DNA from: CAVRGQ01 sp963720785
Lineage (GTDB): Bacteria > Actinomycetota > Acidimicrobiia > IMCC26256 > DASPTH01
Assembly: GCA_963720785.1 (NCBI GenBank)
Contig: CAVRGQ010000004.1
Span: 186,001 to 250,000, forward strand
DNA: 64,000 nucleotides
Direction of reading: 5' to 3'
The position numbers were made by a program, and so were the translations under genes. This document shows positions 8,770 to 18,025 of the stretch, in pieces; position 1 is the first letter of the stretch; the number at the start of each line of letters is the position of its first letter. Under the pieces are notes generated by a model. That model saw only the letters and a program-made list of their open reading frames with translations, did not search any database and had not been told where the DNA came from.

Positions 8770-10859
8770 CCCGGCCCACGCTCACCCGGTACCTCACCGG
8801 GTTCGTCGCGGCGTTCGTGCTCGCGCTGCCGACCGCCGTGCTGAGCATCGGCGCGACGACGGCGGGTGCGCAGACCAGCTCGACCACGCCGACCACCACC
8901 GCGCCGCGCCTCACCCTCGAGAGCCAGAGCGCATGGGCGCCGCTCGACAGCGGGTTCGCGCTCCGGCTGCGCGCCGAGAACGTGCCTGCGGGATCGACGC
9001 TCGCGCTGACCCTCCACGACCGCCTGCAGTCGCGCACCGGGTTCGACGAGAGCGTGAAGGGCGGCAACCTCGGCGCGACCCGCCGACTCGACCGCATCCC
9101 GTTCGACGACCTCGCGACCGACGCGAGCGGGGCGAAGGTGGTCCTGCTCACCACGCCCGGCCTCTCGGGGGGTGGCGTGTACCCACTCGAGGTCGACGTC
9201 CGCGGGCCCGACGACCAGCCGATTGCGGGGTTCGTCACCCACGAGGTCGTGGCCGATGTCGCCGCCGACGGGAGCCTCACCGTGGGTCGTCCCCTGTCGG
9301 TGGCGTGGGTCTGGCCCCTCCAGGCGGAGCCCGCCTACCTGCCGTCGGGGCAGCCCGACCCGACGGTGGTCGCCGAGTTGCAGTCCGACGGCCGGCTCGG
9401 CCGGCAGGCCGCGGCACTGGCCGCCACGCCCGGCCTGCCGGTGACCCTGGCGCCGAGCCCCGAGACGCTCGACGCCTGGCAGGCACTCGCCACGAAGGTC
9501 CCCTCGCTCGCCGCGGGGGTCACCGCCCTGCGGGCCGCGGCCGCGCACTCGCAGGTGCTCGCCGGCCCCTTCGTGCCGCTCGACCGGCCGGCGATCGTCT
9601 CGTCGGGCCTCGCCGGCGTGCTCCCCGACGAGCAGGGGCGGGGCGTCCTGTCGCTCGAGGCGTTCTTCGGCACCCAACTCGACCCGAGCGTCGCGCTGCC
9701 GGGCGCGCTCGACAACGGTTCCCTGCAGCTGCTCGAGAACGCGAACGTGCGCCGCCTCGTGGTGCAGGACTCACAGCTGGTGCCGGTGACGGAGAAGTAC
9801 ACGCCGGCGCACCCCTACGTGTTGCAGGCCGTCCCGGGCGACGACGCCACGAACGCCACGGTCGCGGTCGGCGACAGCGGCCTCGAGAGCTTCCTCACCG
9901 GCGACGATCCTCCCGCGTTCCGCGCCGCGCACCTCCTGGCGGGCCTCGCGCTCGTCGCCGGTGAGCAGCCGAGCCTCCCCCGCGGCGTCACGCTGGTGAA
10001 CCCGGAGCGGTGGGACCCCGATCCGGCCTTCCTCGCGGCCATGACCACCGGTCTCCAGGGGAACCCGCTCCTCGCGCCCAGCACCGTGACCGACCTCCTC
10101 ACCCAGGTGCCCGTCGCGACCGACGACGGCGACGGCACCGTGACCCGCCAGCTCGCCCCCTACCGCGCTCCCGCCGCGCCGCTCTCCCTCGCGCAGTACC
10201 AGGCCGGTCAGACCCAGCTCACGTCGGTGCAGAACCTCGTGGGCGTCGGTGACCCCCGATCGGTCGCCGGGAGTCGGGCGCTCGCCTCGAGCGTCACGTC
10301 GATGTGGCAGAACCCCGTGGGGCGCAAGAAGGCGGCCGCCCTGGTCGCCGGGATCGGCACCTCGGTGCAGGCGTACCTGCAGCAGATCGAGATCGCCCCC
10401 CAGTCGACCGTCACTCTCACCTCGAGCACGGCCGACATCCCCATCACGATGAAGAACAACGGTGACGCCGACGTCACCGTGCGGGTGACGCTCGAGAGCG
10501 ACCGGCTGCTCTTCCCCGAGGGCTCCCAACGTGAAGTGGTGCTCGCGGCGGGGAAGAACACCACGGTGCGCATCCCCGTCGAGACCCGCAGCGCCGGCAC
10601 GTCACGCGCCACGGTGACGGTCACCGCGGCGGGGCTCCCCGTGGGCGAAGCTGTGCAGATCAACGTCAAGTCGTCCTTCGTGAGCGGGGTCGGTCTGTTC
10701 CTCACCATCGGTGCGATCGTGTTCCTCGCCGTGTGGTGGGGCTGGGACATCCACCGCCGTCGCAAGAAGGGGCGCGCCGCGCACCCGGCGAGCCGGGTCT
10801 CCGCCGCGCACGGGCCGCGCACGGGCCCGCACGGGCCCGCGCACGGGTCGCCCGCGTGA
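8766..10859 (+). CDS. DUF6049 family secreted, membrane-anchored protein
   Basis: Counterpart by position of M. tuberculosis Rv3909, upstream of murJ. 697 residues. A signal peptide spans residues 5-35 (FVAAFVLALPTAVLSIGATTAGAQ), then a Thr/Ser-rich stretch and a large extracellular region. Near the C-terminus a beta-sandwich segment (TLTSSTADIPITMKNNGDADVTVRVTL, about residue 555) resembles NEW3/CARDB-type domains, and a single membrane helix (GLFLTIGAIVFLAVWWGW) leads to a basic His/Arg/Pro-rich cytoplasmic tail. The start is GTG 8766, overlapping the previous stop. Conserved coupling to murJ suggests a role in lipid II export or wall assembly, but no activity is known. Confidence 0.85.
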   Translation: MTRPTLTRYLTGFVAAFVLALPTAVLSIGATTAGAQTSSTTPTTTAPRLTLESQSAWAPLDSGFALRLRAENVPAGSTLALTLHDRLQSRTGFDESVKGGNLGATRRLDRIPFDDLATDASGAKVVLLTTPGLSGGGVYPLEVDVRGPDDQPIAGFVTHEVVADVAADGSLTVGRPLSVAWVWPLQAEPAYLPSGQPDPTVVAELQSDGRLGRQAAALAATPGLPVTLAPSPETLDAWQALATKVPSLAAGVTALRAAAAHSQVLAGPFVPLDRPAIVSSGLAGVLPDEQGRGVLSLEAFFGTQLDPSVALPGALDNGSLQLLENANVRRLVVQDSQLVPVTEKYTPAHPYVLQAVPGDDATNATVAVGDSGLESFLTGDDPPAFRAAHLLAGLALVAGEQPSLPRGVTLVNPERWDPDPAFLAAMTTGLQGNPLLAPSTVTDLLTQVPVATDDGDGTVTRQLAPYRAPAAPLSLAQYQAGQTQLTSVQNLVGVGDPRSVAGSRALASSVTSMWQNPVGRKKAAALVAGIGTSVQAYLQQIEIAPQSTVTLTSSTADIPITMKNNGDADVTVRVTLESDRLLFPEGSQREVVLAAGKNTTVRIPVETRSAGTSRATVTVTAAGLPVGEAVQINVKSSFVSGVGLFLTIGAIVFLAVWWGWDIHRRRKKGRAAHPASRVSAAHGPRTGPHGPAHGSPA

Positions 10860-12565
10860 GCGAGCTCGACCTCGACACCGGCCCGATGGAATTGGGTCCC
10901 GTCGAGATGGGCCCGCTCGATCCCGGCCTGAACGAGGCCGGCAGCGACCCCCGCGACATCGAGCCGTCGCTGGTGCGCTCGAGTGCCGTCGTCGCCGTCG
11001 GCACGATGCTCTCCCGTATCACCGGGTTCGCGCGGATCGCCGCGCTCGCCTACGCGCTCGGCGTCACCACCCTCGCGGGCACCTACAGCTACGCCAACGA
11101 GACGCCCAACATCGTCTACGAGCTCCTGCTCGGTGGCGTGCTCACCGCGACGCTCGTGCCGCTGTTCGTGCGCCACCACGAGGAGCGCGACGACGACGCC
11201 GCCAGCGCGATCTTCACCGTCGCGATCCTCGCGCTGCTCGCGGTGACGGTCGTGGGCGTGGTGCTCGCGCCGGTGATCGTGCGCCTCTACACGCTCAACG
11301 TGCACGCGGGGAACCTCGCCGAGCAACGCGAGCTCGCGACGCAACTCCTGCGGCTGTTCATGCCGCAAATGCTCTTCTACGGCATCGTCACCCTCGCCAC
11401 CGCGATGCTCAACGCGCGGCGACGCTTCCTCGCGGCCACGTTCGCGCCGGTGCTGAACAACCTCGTGGTGATCGTGGTGTTCCTCTCCTTGCCGCACATC
11501 GCCGACGGCTCGCTGAACGTGCAACACGTCGTCGACGACACGAAGCTCATCCTGCTCATGGGCGTGGGCACCACGGCCGGCGTGATCGTGATGGCGATCG
11601 CGCTCCTGCCCGCGATGGCTCGTGCCCACGTGCACCTGCGCTTCCTGCCGCAGTGGCGCCACCCCGCGGTGGTCACGATGGTGCGCCTGTCGGGGTGGAC
11701 CGTGGGCTACGTGATCGCCAACCAGATCGCGCTCTTCGTCATCACGATCCTCGCCAACGGAACCTCCGGCGGACCGTTCATCTACGTGAGCGCCTACGCC
11801 TTCTTCCAGTTGCCGCACGGCCTGTTCGCGGTGTCCTTGATGACGACGTTCACGCCGGAGATGGCGAGCGCGGCCACCCGCAACGACCTCGCGTCGATGC
11901 GCGCGCAGTTGTCGAGTGGGTTACGCCTCATCGCGCTGGTGATCGTCCCCGCGTCGGCGCTCTACATCGGTCTCGGACGTCCGATCATCGTGACGCTGCT
12001 GCAACGCGGCGCGTTCAACGGCAGCGACGCCGCGATCGTGGCCGACACGCTCGTCGCGTTCGCGGTGGGACTGCTCCCCTTCTCCTGGTACCTGTTCTCT
12101 CTGCGCGTGTTCTACGCGCGTCACGACACGTACACACCGTTCTGGATCAACTGCATCGAGAACGGCCTGAACATCGCGCTGGCGTTCCCGCTGTACGCGT
12201 GGCTGGGAGTGCCCGGGCTCGCACTGTCGTTCGCACTCGCGTACTTCGCCGCGTCGGTGATCACGCTCGTCGTGCTCCACCGAAGACTGCACGGCATCGA
12301 CGGCGCGCGTGTCACCAGCACGCTCGTGCGCACCACCGTCGCCGGGGTGGTCGTCGGCGTCGTGAGCTGGCTCGTCGCCGGGGTCATCGGGTGGGACACC
12401 ACGGTCGAGGCGGTGGCATCGCTCGCCGCGGGCACCGCGGTGGGCGCGGTCGTGTACCTCGCGCTCCTCCGGGTGATGCGCGTCGACGAACTCGACCGCG
12501 TGCTGACCCTCGTGCCCGGCCTACGGTCGTTCGCCCGAGCCCCGCGCGGGCCCTCACGCGTGTAA
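10856..12565 (+). CDS. murJ: Lipid II flippase MurJ
   Basis: Polytopic membrane protein of the MOP superfamily that moves lipid II across the cytoplasmic membrane. 569 residues with about 14 hydrophobic segments; family features are SAVVAVGTMLSRITGFARI, YANETPNIVYELLLGGVLTATLVP, QIALFVITILAN and QLPHGLFAVSLMTTFTPEMA. GTG 10856 overlaps the preceding stop. An acidic N-terminal tail of about 40 residues precedes the first helix. Unlike the mycobacterial MviN, it stops after the transport domain: there is no C-terminal pseudokinase or sugar-binding-like domain. A separate gene with that very architecture lies at 13513. Confidence 0.94.
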   Translation: MSELDLDTGPMELGPVEMGPLDPGLNEAGSDPRDIEPSLVRSSAVVAVGTMLSRITGFARIAALAYALGVTTLAGTYSYANETPNIVYELLLGGVLTATLVPLFVRHHEERDDDAASAIFTVAILALLAVTVVGVVLAPVIVRLYTLNVHAGNLAEQRELATQLLRLFMPQMLFYGIVTLATAMLNARRRFLAATFAPVLNNLVVIVVFLSLPHIADGSLNVQHVVDDTKLILLMGVGTTAGVIVMAIALLPAMARAHVHLRFLPQWRHPAVVTMVRLSGWTVGYVIANQIALFVITILANGTSGGPFIYVSAYAFFQLPHGLFAVSLMTTFTPEMASAATRNDLASMRAQLSSGLRLIALVIVPASALYIGLGRPIIVTLLQRGAFNGSDAAIVADTLVAFAVGLLPFSWYLFSLRVFYARHDTYTPFWINCIENGLNIALAFPLYAWLGVPGLALSFALAYFAASVITLVVLHRRLHGIDGARVTSTLVRTTVAGVVVGVVSWLVAGVIGWDTTVEAVASLAAGTAVGAVVYLALLRVMRVDELDRVLTLVPGLRSFARAPRGPSRV

Positions 12566-12644
12566 CGATCTCCACCAACCGCCGGTCGGAGCCCCCTCCG
12601 CCGGTCCGAACGATCGGGCCTCACGGCCTGCCGAAGGGAACACC

Positions 12645-13481
12645 GTGTCGATCCGCGTGGTCACCGACAGCAGCTGCGACCTCCCGCAGGGCCTCGTCGA
12701 CGCGCTCCGCATAGAGATCGTGCCGCTCACGATCCGCTTCGGCAGCGAGGAGTTCGTCGACCGCGAGGAACTCAGCACCGACGAGTTCTGGCGCCGCCTC
12801 GAGACGAGCAAGGTGCTGCCCGAGACGGCGGCGCCGTCTGCCGGCGCGTTCGAGCAGAAGTTCCGCGATCTCGTCAGCCGGGGGGCGACCGGGATCGTCT
12901 GCGTCAACCTCTCGTCGCACCTGTCGGCCACCATGCAGTCCGCTCAGGTCGCGGCCGCCGCGGTGTCGAAGGACGTCCCCGTGCAGGTGATCGACTCCCG
13001 CAACGCGTCGATGGGCTTGGGCAACCTCGTGCTCACCGCGGCCCGACGCGCCGCCGACAGCGACTCGCTGGAGTCGATCGTTGCCGAGGTGGTCGACCGG
13101 CGCGACCGCACCAAGCTGTTCGCGAGCCTCGACACGCTGGAGTTTCTCAAGCGCGGCGGACGCATCGGCAACGCCCGGGCCCTCCTCGGTACGGTGCTGT
13201 CGATCAAGCCGATCATCGAGCTGCGCGAAGGCATCGTGGAGGAGTCGAGCAAGGTCCGCACCCGCTCGAAGGCCCTGAAGGTGTTGGCGCAGCACGCCGC
13301 CGAGGGGCGGATCGAGCACCTCGCGGTGCTCCACGGCAACGCCCCCGACGTCGACGAGCTGCTCGACCTGCTCGAGCCCCTCTTCCCCCGCGACGAGATC
13401 GTCACCGGGGTGGTGGGGCCGGTCATCGGCACCCACGTGGGGCCCCGCGTGATGGGCGTGACGTACCAGGTCGCGTCCTGA
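12645..13481 (+). CDS. DegV family fatty-acid-binding protein
   Basis: 278 residues, typical for the family. Begins IRVVTDSSCDLPQGLVDAL; the lipid-head pocket motifs NLSSHLSATMQSAQVAA and VIDSRNASMGLGN are present, and FLKRGGRIGNARALLGTVLSIKPII marks the second domain. DegV proteins (FakB in firmicutes) bind a fatty acid and present it to a kinase, FakA; no fakA homologue is in the window. GTG 12645 is preceded by AAGGGA. It lies between murJ and the receptor kinase, all on the plus strand. Confidence 0.88.
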   Translation: MSIRVVTDSSCDLPQGLVDALRIEIVPLTIRFGSEEFVDREELSTDEFWRRLETSKVLPETAAPSAGAFEQKFRDLVSRGATGIVCVNLSSHLSATMQSAQVAAAAVSKDVPVQVIDSRNASMGLGNLVLTAARRAADSDSLESIVAEVVDRRDRTKLFASLDTLEFLKRGGRIGNARALLGTVLSIKPIIELREGIVEESSKVRTRSKALKVLAQHAAEGRIEHLAVLHGNAPDVDELLDLLEPLFPRDEIVTGVVGPVIGTHVGPRVMGVTYQVAS

Positions 13482-13512
13482 CGACCAGAATGCCATCGAC
13501 CACAATGGACGG

Positions 13513-15046
13513 GTGGAGTTGACGTCGCCCGGCCGGGTCCTCGGCGGCCGCTACCGCCTCGTGCAGCCGATCGCGCGCGGTGGTATGGCGACCGTGTGGC
13601 TGGCCGACGACCCGGTGCTGTCCCGGAAGGTCGCGGTCAAGATCCTGCGCCAGGACCTCGCGGCCGACGAGGGCACCCGCGCCCGCTTCCGCCACGAGGC
13701 GATCTCCGCCGCCCGGCTCTCGCACCCCTGCATCGTCTCCACCTACGACACCGGCGACGACGACGGCACCGCCTTCATCGTGATGGAGCTGGTCGAGGGC
13801 CCCACCCTGCGCCAGCTCATCCAGGACACCGGCGGCCTGCCCGTGCGCGACGTCGTGAAGCTCGGCACGCAGGTGGCCGACGCGCTCGACGCCGCGCACC
13901 GCGCGGGCCTCGTGCACCGCGACGTGAAGCCCGCCAACGTGCTGGTGCCGCCCGCGGCCCGGTGAAGGTCACCGACTTCGGCATCGCCAAGGCCGCCGGC
14001 ACCGACGACCTCACCAAGACCGGCACGGTCATGGGCACGGCGCGCTACCTCGCCCCCGAACAGGTGAGCGGCAAGCCCACCGACGCCCGCACCGACGTCT
14101 ACGCGCTCGGGCTCCTGCTCTTCGAGTGCCTCACCGGTCACGTGCCCTTCGGCGGCGACACCGACGTCGCCACCGCGATGGCCCGCCTCACCACGTCCGC
14201 GCCGTCGATCCGCGCCGAGCGCCCCGACGTGCCGCCCGCCCTCGACGACGTCATCCACCGCTGCCTCGCCCGCAACCCCGAGCAGCGCTTCGACTCGGCA
14301 GCCGACGTACGTGAGGCGCTGCGGCGCGCCGAGCTCGACCCCACCGGCTCGGTCGCCCGCCCGAACACCGGCGCGCACGCGGTGGTCGCGGGCCCGCCGT
14401 CACGGGCCCAGGCCCGCTACGTGGGCGCCGACGACACCAACACCGCGCCCGTGCCCGCGACCGGGGCCGCGCCCCCCGTCGACGGCGACGGCGCCGGGCG
14501 TGGCCCTGGGTGCTGTTGCTCCTCGTGCTCGTGGGCGCCGCGGCGGCCGCGATCGTGGTGCTGGCCTCCGACGACTCGAAGAGCGGCGGCGACACCGGTG
14601 CCCCCACCCCCTCGCAGGTCGAGCCCACCGTCATCGCCACCGCGTTCGATCCGGCAGGCGACGGCGTGGAGGACTCCGCCAACGCGAACAATGTCGTCAC
14701 CGGAGCCTCGCCGCCCTGGTCCACCGAGCACTACACGAACTTCTCGGAGAAGCCCGGCGTGGGCCTCACCCTCGACCTCGCACGCGAACTGGAAGTGAGC
14801 TCCGTCGCCGTCGAGGCACTGCAGGCCGGGTGGAGCGCCGAGATCTACGCGAGCTCCAAGGACCCCTCACAGCTCGTGAAGCTCGCCGACTGGGGACAGC
14901 CGGTCGCGAGCGCTGACGGCGTGGGGCCGTCGCACACGTTCACGTTCGACGCCACGAAGGCCCGCGCGGTCCTGGTGTGGTTCACCCAGCTGCCCCGGGG
15001 CGACAACGACCAGTACCTCCAGGTGGCGAAGATCACGGTCGGCTGA
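13513..15046 (+). CDS. Receptor-type Ser/Thr protein kinase with extracellular galactose-binding-like domain (two indels)
   Basis: Corrected length about 511 residues. Kinase domain: glycine loop IARGGMATVW, Lys in VAVKIL, catalytic HRDVKPANV, DFG in VTDFGIAKA, activation segment GTARYLAPEQ; all catalytic residues are kept. A Pro/Ala-rich juxtamembrane segment leads to one membrane helix (VLLLLVLVGAAAAAIVVLA, near residue 340) and about 150 extracellular residues (TAFDPAGDGVEDSANANNVV to YLQVAKITVG) that look like a discoidin/NPCBM-type beta-sandwich. One base is missing near 13955 (between ANVLVPP and GPVKVTDFG) and one near 14497 (before AWPWVLLLLVLV). The architecture, kinase-TM-sugar-binding-like domain, mirrors the C-terminal half of mycobacterial MviN, which is a pseudokinase there. 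A CACAAT -10 candidate just upstream suggests a leaderless GTG start. Confidence 0.9.
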
Positions 15047-15060
15047 CGGGCTTCGCGGGG

Positions 15061-15654
15061 ATGGCGAGGACCGAAGCCGACGACGCCACGCTCGCCGCCC
15101 GCGCCACGGCCGGTGACCGACGCGCGCTCGAGCTGCTGCTCGACCGGCACACCGACCGCGTGCACGCGATCTGCCGACGCATCGTGTGCGACGAGCAGGA
15201 CGCCCTCGACGCCACCCAGGAAGCGCTGATCGCCGTCGCCCGGGGCATCACCCGCTTCGACGGCCGCGCGGCGTTCACCACCTGGCTGCACCGCATCGCC
15301 ACCAACGCTGCGCTCGACGAGCTCCGCCGGCGCAAGCGGCGCGTGGTCACCACCGCGGCGCGCGACGACCTGCCCGACCCGGCTGATCGGACCGCGTCAA
15401 CCGTGGAACAGCGCGTCGCCGCGAAGCTCGACGTCGACGCCGCGTTGGCGCAGGTGCCCGAGGACTTCCGGGTGGCGGTGGTGCTCCGGGACCTGTGCGA
15501 CCTCGACTACCCCGAGATCGCCGAGGTGCTCGGCGTGCCCGCGGGCACGGTGAAGTCCCGCATCAGCCGCGGCCGCCAGGCCCTCGCCGGCCTGCTCGGA
15601 CCCGCCTCCGGGAACCAGGACGGGTCCACTGACGTCGGAGTGAGCAGTGACTGA
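15061..15654 (+). CDS. sigM: ECF RNA polymerase sigma factor, SigM-like by position
   Basis: 197 residues. Region 2: ALDATQEALIAVARGITRFDGRAAFTTWLHRIATN, quoted in two parts as QEALIAVARGITRF and AAFTTWLHRIATNAALDE; region 4: LDYPEIAEVLGVPAGTVKSR. It directs RNA polymerase to a stress regulon. The start ATG 15061 lies 15 bases after the kinase stop. Its neighbours match the M. tuberculosis order murJ-sigM-rsmA-trxB2-trxC, which is why I use the name; orthology should be confirmed by phylogeny. The stop overlaps the anti-sigma start. Confidence 0.88.
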   Translation: MARTEADDATLAARATAGDRRALELLLDRHTDRVHAICRRIVCDEQDALDATQEALIAVARGITRFDGRAAFTTWLHRIATNAALDELRRRKRRVVTTAARDDLPDPADRTASTVEQRVAAKLDVDAALAQVPEDFRVAVVLRDLCDLDYPEIAEVLGVPAGTVKSRISRGRQALAGLLGPASGNQDGSTDVGVSSD

Positions 15655-16311
15655 CGACCCCCGCGACGAGAAGCTCGGCGACGCCCTGGCGGTGACACCG
15701 CTCGACGACGTCACCCGCCGCCGTCTGGTGCGCAACGCCCTGGCGGCGCTGGACCAGGCGGATGAGGCCGACGAAGTCGACGAGCCCCGCGAACGCCGGT
15801 CCTGGGCACCACTCGTCGCCGCCGCTGTGGTGATCCTCCTCGTGGTGGTCGGTATCGTCGCCCTCGGACAGGGCGGCGGCGACTCCTCGTCCGACACCGC
15901 CGCCCGCAAGACCGACCGCGTGCCCACGGCCGAGACGCCCACCGGTAAGGCCCCCCGAGCCGCAGCCGACTCGTCGAGCGGCGCCGCGGCTTCGCTGGTC
16001 CCCGGGATCCTGGATCTCGGCGACCTCGGCAACCTCTCGAACGCCGCGAGCCGCGACCGGACCCGGACCGCACTCACGACCGGCACCCTCACCGACTCCG
16101 AGTCCGCCACGGCCCTCGTGACCGATCGACTCCTCCAGGACATCGCCGATGCCGCGTGCGCGGCGCCGCTGCGCGCCGACGGCACCACCATCGTGGGCGC
16201 CGGCAGTGCGACGGTCGACGGCAGCGACGCGGTGGTCGTCGTCACCGAGACGGCGGCGCGCGCGCCGCCTTCGTCCTGGTGCTGCAACCCTGCGCCCTGA
16301 GCCCGCTCTGA
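15647..16311 (+). CDS. Putative anti-sigma factor, single-pass membrane protein (indel near the 3' end)
   Basis: Starts at GTG 15647 inside the sigma gene, so translation is coupled. Residues 1-50 are acidic and cytoplasmic (sigma-binding region by analogy), with a membrane helix at about 55-73 (WAPLVAAAVVILLVVVGIVAL), followed by a Ser/Thr/Ala-rich linker and a small extracellular domain. There is no HxxxCxxC zinc motif. The printed frame ends at 16300 with an abnormal WCCNPAP tail. If one base is missing near 16247 the protein ends instead as GGARAAFVLVLQPCALSPL at a TGA at 16309-16311, matching a proper C-terminal strand. About 221 residues when corrected. Position matches RsmA of M. tuberculosis. 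Confidence 0.78.
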
Positions 16312-16357
16312 GCGCACCGGTTCCGGGTACGCTCGCGGCTTCCGCGAAGGAGGGGCC

Positions 16358-16657
16358 GTGGCCGACTGGACGACTGACCTCGTCGACAATCTCGACAGCG
16401 CCATCTCCATGGTGCGCGACAAGACGGTCGTGCCGGCGCAGAACGCAACGAAGGCCGTGGTCTACGGCCTGCTCGTGGCGTTCTTCGCGCTCACTGCCTT
16501 CCTGATGATCGCCATCGCCCTGTTCCGCGGGCTCGTCATCCTCACCGGAGAGGTGTGGGCGTCGTACCTGATCCTCGGAGGAATCTTCGTGATCGCGGGT
16601 GCGTTCTGCTGGTCACTGCGCAGCCCGCGCACGAAATCCGAGGACACCAATGCCTGA
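16358..16657 (+). CDS. Small two-helix membrane protein, unknown function
   Basis: 99 residues. A short amphipathic N-terminal part (LVDNLDSAISMVRDKTVVPAQ) precedes two membrane helices (AVVYGLLVAFFALTAFLMIA and YLILGGIFVIAGAFCW). GTG 16358 has GAAGGAGG close upstream. Its stop overlaps the trxB start, so it belongs to the sigM-trxB transcription unit. Holin-like or phage-shock-like small proteins have this layout, but I see no diagnostic motif. Confidence 0.72.
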   Translation: MADWTTDLVDNLDSAISMVRDKTVVPAQNATKAVVYGLLVAFFALTAFLMIAIALFRGLVILTGEVWASYLILGGIFVIAGAFCWSLRSPRTKSEDTNA

Positions 16658-17594
16658 CATCCACGAACTCGTCATCGTCGGCTCCGGCCCCGCCGGCCTC
16701 ACCGCGGCCGTCTACGCGGGCCGGGCCAACCTCAACCCCGTGATGATCGAGGGCATCGGCGCCGGTGGGCAACTCATGCTCACCACCGAGGTCGAGAACT
16801 TCCCCGGCTTCCCCGACGGCATCATGGGCCCCGAGCTCATGATGAAGTTCCGCGAGCAGGCGGAGCGCTTCGGGGCCGAGTTCGTCACCGCCGATGCCGA
16901 CCGCGTCGACCTCTCCCAGGCGCCCTTTGGCGTGTGGGTGGGCGACCGCGAGTTCCGCGCCAAGTCGATCATCGTCACCACCGGTGCCTCCGCCCGCATG
17001 CTGGGCCTGCCCAACGAGCAGCGCCTGCTGGGCCACGGCGTGTCCACCTGCGCCACCTGCGACGGCTTCTTCTTCCGTGAGCGGCCCATCGCGGTCGTCG
17101 GCGGCGGCGACTCCGCGCTCGAGGAGGCGATCTTCCTCACCAAGTTCGCCTCGAAGGTCTCGCTCATCCACCGGCGCGAAGAGTTCCGCGGCTCGAAGAT
17201 CATGCAGGACCGCGCGCTCGCGAACCCGAAGATCGACGTCGTGTGGAACTCGGTCGTGGAAGACGTCGTCGGCGAGAACGCGGTCGACCACGTGGTGCTG
17301 CGCGACACCGTCACCGGCGCCCTCTCCGAGCTCGACGTGCAGGGCGTGTTCGTGGCCATCGGCCACACGCCCAACACCAAACTCTTCGAGGGTCAGCTCG
17401 ACCTCGACGAGAACGGCTACATCGTCACCGCGCCCGACTCCACCCGCACCTCGGTGGAGGGCGTGTTCGCGGCCGGCGACGTGCAGGACCACGTGTACCG
17501 CCAGGCGATCACCGCTGCCGGCTCGGGTTGCATGGCGGCCATCGAGACCGAGCGCTGGCTCGCCGAAGCCGAGCACGCGGCCGCCCACGCCTGA
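16650..17594 (+). CDS. trxB: Thioredoxin-disulfide reductase
   Basis: NADPH-dependent flavoenzyme that reduces thioredoxin. 314 residues. FAD-binding GSGPAGLTAAVYAGRA at the N-terminus, redox motif STCATCDGFFF (CATC) near residue 135, NADPH-binding VVGGGDSALEEA, and the closing VFAAGDVQDHVYRQAITAAGSG. ATG 16650 overlaps the end of the preceding small gene. The reductase and its thioredoxin are consecutive genes, as in other actinobacteria. Confidence 0.96.
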   Translation: MPDIHELVIVGSGPAGLTAAVYAGRANLNPVMIEGIGAGGQLMLTTEVENFPGFPDGIMGPELMMKFREQAERFGAEFVTADADRVDLSQAPFGVWVGDREFRAKSIIVTTGASARMLGLPNEQRLLGHGVSTCATCDGFFFRERPIAVVGGGDSALEEAIFLTKFASKVSLIHRREEFRGSKIMQDRALANPKIDVVWNSVVEDVVGENAVDHVVLRDTVTGALSELDVQGVFVAIGHTPNTKLFEGQLDLDENGYIVTAPDSTRTSVEGVFAAGDVQDHVYRQAITAAGSGCMAAIETERWLAEAEHAAAHA

Positions 17595-17617
17595 CCCAAA
17601 TCCGGGCGATCTGGTCG

Positions 17618-17642
17618 GGAATACCTCCCGCTCCGGAGCGTT
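17618..17642 (+). promoter_or_regulatory. SigR/SigH-type promoter candidate before trxA
   Basis: GGAAT (17618-17622), a 17-base spacer, then GTT (17640-17642). This is the element recognised by disulfide-stress sigma factors (SigR in Streptomyces, SigH in mycobacteria), whose targets include thioredoxin genes. A housekeeping-like TACACT (17662-17667) also lies before the trxA ribosome binding site, so trxA may have two promoters of its own. Confidence 0.6.
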
Positions 17643-17695
17643 GGTCGGCAGGACCGGTCGGTACACTCGTCCGACCCCGTGAAAGGACTCCCATC

Positions 17696-18025
17696 GTGGC
17701 CGACGACATCCTCACCCTCTCCGACGCGACCTTCGACGAGACGGTCGCCGGTGCCGACACCCCGGTGCTCGTCGACTTCTGGGCCGAGTGGTGCGGTCCG
17801 TGCAAGATGATCGCCCCCACGCTCGCGGAGATCGCCGTCGAGCAGAAGGGCAAGCTCACGATCGGCAAGCTGAACGTCGACGACAACCCCGACACGGCGC
17901 GCCGCTTCGACGTGATGAGCATCCCCACCCTCCTGGTGTTCAAGGACGGCCAGCAGGTCAAGCGCCTCGTCGGCGCCAAGGGCAAGGGGCAGCTGCTCCA
18001 GGACCTCGCCGAGTTCATCGGTTGA
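17696..18025 (+). CDS. trxA: Thioredoxin
   Basis: Small cytoplasmic dithiol-disulfide protein, 109 residues, with the active site FWAEWCGPCKMIAP and the cis-Pro loop MSIPTLLVFKDG. GTG 17696 is preceded by GAAAGGA. It follows trxB by 101 bases that hold promoter signals of its own. Its stop overlaps the TTG start of the CwlM-like gene. Confidence 0.96.
   Translation: MADDILTLSDATFDETVAGADTPVLVDFWAEWCGPCKMIAPTLAEIAVEQKGKLTIGKLNVDDNPDTARRFDVMSIPTLLVFKDGQQVKRLVGAKGKGQLLQDLAEFIG

Noticed and set aside
15647..16311. ZAS-type zinc anti-sigma factor
   Set aside because: The N-terminal part has no HxxxCxxC motif; I call it only by position, membrane helix and coupling.
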